NCBI GenBank assembly: GCA_029932035.1 | Contig: JAOZQV010000181.1 | Coordinates: 1-7,416 of the forward strand | Direction of reading: 5' to 3' | Length of the DNA: 7,416 nt | Source: Deltaproteobacteria bacterium | GTDB taxonomy: Bacteria > Desulfobacterota > DSM-4660 > Desulfatiglandales > Desulfatiglandaceae | Shown: positions 4,622 through 7,416 of the stretch, piece by piece | Position numbering within the stretch: position 1 is the first letter of the stretch | Layout of the letters: every line of letters begins with the position of its first letter | Notes under the pieces: model-generated | What the model saw: the letters and a program-made list of their open reading frames with translations, nothing else | Databases searched by the model: none | What the model was told of the DNA's origin: nothing | Translations under genes and position numbers: made by a program

Positions 4622-5914
4622 CTACCAGTCTGGCCTTTCAATTTCCGGGAAGAAATAGGGGAGGGACTCACCAACGGTGAAGAGGGAGCCGCAGACCACG
4701 ATGAGGTCCCGGGGCTCGGCAATCTCTTTTGCCCTGGTCAGGGCGTCGGTCAGGAAAGGTGCTATCTCCCCTGGTTTTCCAAAGGGGAGGGTTTTTGCCA
4801 TCAGGATCTCAGGTTCGGCTGCTCTTGAATAAACGGGTTTTGTGCAGATCAGATAATCAGCCAAAGGGACAATGGCCCGCATCATGGCGCCGATTGCCTT
4901 GTCCTCCATCACCCCGATCACCAGGACCAGCTTTCTGTATCTGAAACCGGCCCGTATGGAACGGGCCAATGCCCGTAATGCCGCAGGGTTGTGGGCACCG
5001 TCCAACAGAATGGTCGGATTCGTCTCTACAACCTGCATCCGGCCCTGCCAGGTAGTGTTCTGCAATCCCTTTCGGATATCTTCCTCAGAAACAGCAATCC
5101 CCTTTTCGACCAGTCTTTCGATAATTCCTAATGCGAGGGCCGCATTTCGGGCCTGAAGCATGCCTGTCAGGCCGAGACGGAGCCCTCTCATCCTGAGTCC
5201 CAGGCCCCTGTAGTGAAAGCCGGACGCGGTAGTCCTGCACCCTATCTCTTTTCCCACGCGCCAAAGGGGAGCCTCTCTCTCCTTGGCAATGGCTTCCAAG
5301 GTCCTTATCACGGAGGACTGGGTGGCAGCGGTGACCACATCAACCCCTCTCTTGATAATTCCCCCCTTCTCTTTGGCAATATCCAAGAGACGGTTCCCGA
5401 GAAAGTCCTGATGCTCCATGGAGATATTTGTGATCCCGGAAACCAGTGGCGCGATCACATTGGTGGCATCGAGCCGCCCCCCCATGCCCACCTCCATAAT
5501 GGATAGGTCGGTGTTTTCGCGGGCGAAATAGACGAGGGCCATGGCAGTGGTTGCTTCGAAAAAGGTGGGCGGCTCTTCCGGCGAAAGGGCTGTTCGCAAC
5601 TCTTCGATTAGTTCCATGGCCTTGTTTTGACTTATTTCTTCGCCGTTTATTTTAAAACGTTCGGTAAATCGTACAAGATGGGGAGAAGAATACAGCCCCA
5701 CCTTAAGGCCTGTTTCTTTCAGAATAGAAGCTATAAAGGCTGCCACTGACCCTTTGCCGTTGGTCCCTGCAATGTGTATATATCGTTGGGATTTATGGGG
5801 ATTTCCAAATGCCTCCAGCAGGATGGTGGTCTTTGAAAGTCCGAATTTAATCCCGTATTTCTGGAGCCCGTAAAGGTAGTTGACTGCGTCCTGGTATGTT
5901 GTTTTTGGATTCAT
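4622..5914 (-). CDS. folC: Bifunctional folylpolyglutamate synthase / dihydrofolate synthase
   Basis: FolC adds glutamate to dihydropteroate to make dihydrofolate and then extends the polyglutamate tail of folates, using ATP in the cytoplasm. Family features, numbered from the longer ATG at 5938, are the P-loop HIAGTNGKGS (55-64), the SPHLVRFTERFKING block (85-99), the metal and substrate segment EVGMGGRLDATN (149-160), MEHQDFLG then EKGGIIKRG (174-181 and 190-198, holding the lysine that is usually carbamylated in Mur-ligase relatives) and the C-domain LLDGAHNPAALR (311-322). Length fits the family. I chose the ATG at 5914 (430 residues) because similarity starts there; the ATG at 5938 would add eight residues, MIKSKIKS, encoded wholly by a 12-bp tandem repeat and without a Shine-Dalgarno. 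Neither start has a strong ribosome-binding site. The neighbours are not folate genes. Confidence 0.96.
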   Translation of the reverse strand: MNPKTTYQDAVNYLYGLQKYGIKFGLSKTTILLEAFGNPHKSQRYIHIAGTNGKGSVAAFIASILKETGLKVGLYSSPHLVRFTERFKINGEEISQNKAMELIEELRTALSPEEPPTFFEATTAMALVYFARENTDLSIMEVGMGGRLDATNVIAPLVSGITNISMEHQDFLGNRLLDIAKEKGGIIKRGVDVVTAATQSSVIRTLEAIAKEREAPLWRVGKEIGCRTTASGFHYRGLGLRMRGLRLGLTGMLQARNAALALGIIERLVEKGIAVSEEDIRKGLQNTTWQGRMQVVETNPTILLDGAHNPAALRALARSIRAGFRYRKLVLVIGVMEDKAIGAMMRAIVPLADYLICTKPVYSRAAEPEILMAKTLPFGKPGEIAPFLTDALTRAKEIAEPRDLIVVCGSLFTVGESLPYFFPEIERPDW

Positions 5915-5977
5915 ACTCTTAATCTTACTCTTAATCATAATCGTTTTGAGTAAGATTACGATTATGATTATGATTAT
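5915..5977. repeat. Tandem and inverted repeats across the folC start region
   Basis: On the minus strand ATTAAGAGTA occurs twice at a 12-bp spacing. On the plus strand GATTAC/GATTAT hexamers occur four times (5954-5977). Two perfect inverted repeats interleave: 5920-5930 with 5948-5958 (11 bp) and 5932-5943 with 5959-5970 (12 bp). The two stems cross, so in RNA they would form a pseudoknot or alternative structures. The minus strand here also offers three CATAAT motifs that resemble -10 boxes. Confidence 0.7.
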
Positions 5978-6010
5978 GAAATAGCTATTTAGTTAGGCAC
6001 TATTTAGTTG

Positions 6011-6136
6011 CAGGTTTCAGGTTTGGTATTAGGTATTGGGTATTTGTAATTAGTTATTTGTCGTTCCGTGGTCATTCGCTTTGCTGTCATTCAGTTGTCT
6101 TTCTGTTTTTTCAATCATCAATCAACAATCAACAAT
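6011..6136. repeat. Degenerate 7-bp tandem repeat tract, 18 units in register
   Basis: The spacer between the helicase and folC divides into 18 consecutive 7-mers with no slippage. Neighbouring units are alike and drift along the tract: CAGGTTT twice, then GGTATT(A/G/T) three times, then more divergent units, ending with CATCAAT and CAACAAT twice. It encodes no protein I recognise. The region 5985-6009 just before it has a direct repeat of CTATTTAGTT at 15-bp spacing. Confidence 0.75.
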
Positions 6137-6139
6137 ACT

Positions 6140-7416
6140 TTAGATCTTTTCCAAGGTGGTGTATTCTAAATGCAGAAGTTTTTTCCCGAAGTTTTTAAAA
6201 AGTACCTCCACTTTGTTGCCGACCACAAGCCTATAGACGACGCCCGTCCCGAATGCGGGATGCAGGACCTTTTCGCCCTGAGAGAAAGGCGGTGACCTGT
6301 CTGCTCTTCTGAAGCGGTTCGCAAACCCTTTTTTCCGAGCGCCCGTCCCGCCCGGCGCCATGGGAACGGACCCGGATTCGTGTGAAAAGAGATCGCTTGG
6401 GAGGGCAGAAATAAAGGAGGACAGACCATTCCCGGCCCCGCCATAATTGGACCACACCGGCACTGATTCCTGACCCGGATAGGAAATAATCAACTGGTCC
6501 TTGGCACGGGTGGCCGCCACATACATGAGACGGCGCTCTTCCTCGAGATTCAGGGGGTTGCTGTATGCCATGGAGGCGGGAAATCTCCCCTCCATGGCCC
6601 AGATTATAAAGACCACAGGCCATTCAAGCCCCTTGGCAGAATGGACTGTGGATAGGGTAAGGGTCTTTCCTCTTTCTTCATGGTCTATATCTGCGGAGCT
6701 GGTGGGAGGCTCTAAAACAAGATCGTCCAAAAACCCCCGCAGTTTCCTGTAGCGGTCGGCCATGGGGACCAACTGTTCAAGTTCCTTTTGGCGTCTCGGA
6801 TAATCGTCAAATTTGTCCTTTAAGATGGGAAGATAATACTCCATGACCTGTTCAACCGCGTTTTTTGGTTCTATCTTTTTTGATGCCAGACTGCCTAACA
6901 GGATGCCTAAGTTTCTTAATCCACCTTCTTTTTTGCCGGCTCCCGGCCACTCTGCAAGTTGCTGGAGAGGGATTTGTTCGTTTTTCATCCATTTAATAAT
7001 TGCCTGGCTTTTTCCCATCCCCACGTTCTTTATGAGCCTGAGTATCCGGATCCAGCTTATGGCTTCATCCCTGTTTACAACGACCCTCATGTGGGCCAAG
7101 AAATCCTTGATATGGGCCGATTCCAGGAACTTGAAACCGCCATACTTTACATAAGGGATCTTCTGACGGGTCAGCTCGGCCTCTAATTCAAAGGAGTGAT
7201 AGGCGGCCCGGAACAGGACAGCAAAGTCATTGATGGACTGTCCCTCTGCCATTTGTTGCTTCAGATAGTTTGAGATTAACAGGGCCTGCCCATGTTCTGT
7301 TCTCGTATCAATAACCCTCGGCTTTTCACCCCCGCCACGCTCAGTAAAGAGGCACTTGGTATATTTCTCATCGGCCTGATCCATAAGGGCGTTTGTCAGG
7401 GCGAGAATAGGTTGTG
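6140..7416 (-). CDS. UvrD/PcrA-family superfamily 1 DNA helicase, C-terminal 424 residues (5' end outside window)
   Basis: This is an ATP-driven 3'-5' DNA helicase of the UvrD/PcrA/Rep group, involved in repair and removal of proteins or polymerase from DNA. The frame is open at the right edge and starts at QPILALTNAL, the stretch that follows the NYRST block in UvrD proteins. The ATG at 7384 is internal. Visible motifs, numbered from that first residue, are motif IV FAVLFRAAYHS (64-74), YGGFKFLE (91-98), motif V LTLSTVHSAKGLEW (252-265) and motif VI EEERRLMYVAATRAKDQL (291-308). After a low-complexity linker, residues 378-424 (GEKVLHPAFGTGVV to the end) match the C-terminal Tudor-like domain of PcrA/UvrD that contacts RNA polymerase. 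The Walker A and B motifs lie outside the window. Whether the protein is best named UvrD or PcrA cannot be decided from this half. folC follows after a 200-bp repeat-rich spacer. Confidence 0.94.
   Translation of the reverse strand, partial: QPILALTNALMDQADEKYTKCLFTERGGGEKPRVIDTRTEHGQALLISNYLKQQMAEGQSINDFAVLFRAAYHSFELEAELTRQKIPYVKYGGFKFLESAHIKDFLAHMRVVVNRDEAISWIRILRLIKNVGMGKSQAIIKWMKNEQIPLQQLAEWPGAGKKEGGLRNLGILLGSLASKKIEPKNAVEQVMEYYLPILKDKFDDYPRRQKELEQLVPMADRYRKLRGFLDDLVLEPPTSSADIDHEERGKTLTLSTVHSAKGLEWPVVFIIWAMEGRFPASMAYSNPLNLEEERRLMYVAATRAKDQLIISYPGQESVPVWSNYGGAGNGLSSFISALPSDLFSHESGSVPMAPGGTGARKKGFANRFRRADRSPPFSQGEKVLHPAFGTGVVYRLVVGNKVEVLFKNFGKKLLHLEYTTLEKI

Noticed and set aside
6011..6136. 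A CRISPR array at the periodic tract
   Set aside because: Units are 7 bp and contiguous, with no spacers and no 24-37 bp repeats; no cas genes are present.
7382..7384. ATG at 7384 as the start of a short helicase-like protein
   Set aside because: The frame continues upstream as QPILALTNAL, a conserved UvrD segment, to the window edge, so the ATG is internal.

Overview
The window is about 7.4 kb of bacterial chromosome. Every gene I can support lies on the minus strand, so transcription runs from high to low coordinates. A NuoE/NuoF-type NADH-oxidoreductase pair standing apart from other nuo genes, ordinary housekeeping genes (UvrD/PcrA-type helicase, FolC) and spacers filled with degenerate 7-bp repeats suggest an anaerobic bacterium, perhaps Desulfobacterota. 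That assignment rests on gene content and is only an inference; no rRNA or other marker is present.

In transcription order: (1) 7416-6140, the C-terminal 424 residues of a UvrD/PcrA-family helicase that begins outside the window. (2) 6139-5939, an AT-rich spacer with 18 consecutive 7-bp units, a hexamer repeat and inverted repeats that run into the next gene's start. (3) 5914-4622, folC. (4) 4621-4213, a 400-bp gene-free stretch containing a MITE-like segment (4277-4517) with imperfect terminal inverted repeats, two internal hairpins and the best sigma70-type promoter in the window. (5) 4212-3796 and 3770-2394, a universal stress protein followed 25 nt later by an APC/KUP/KimA-like 12-helix permease, evidently one transcript. 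(6) 2361-2107, the C-terminal remnant of an MFS metabolite symporter, open in frame into the next gene. (7) 2106-1417, a complete DUF2461 protein. (8) 1416-1128, a spacer with a hairpin, an AT-rich inverted repeat and a short 7-bp repeat tract. (9) 1127-645 and 655-1, nuoE-like and nuoF-like genes overlapping by 11 nt; the second runs off the left edge.

The helicase and folC serve DNA repair and folate metabolism. The Usp-permease pair looks like a transporter with a separate nucleotide-fold partner, comparable to the single-chain potassium importer KimA, whose cytoplasmic half has a Usp fold. The NuoE/NuoF pair is the NAD(H)-handling module found in NADH-linked hydrogenases, formate dehydrogenases and related flavin-based complexes; its catalytic partner would lie beyond position 1. 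I saw no CRISPR array, tRNA, rRNA, toxin-antitoxin pair or recognisable defence system. The most interesting points are the promoter-bearing MITE-like segment, the split transporter/Usp arrangement, the transporter remnant joined in frame to DUF2461, and the 7-bp periodic spacers.
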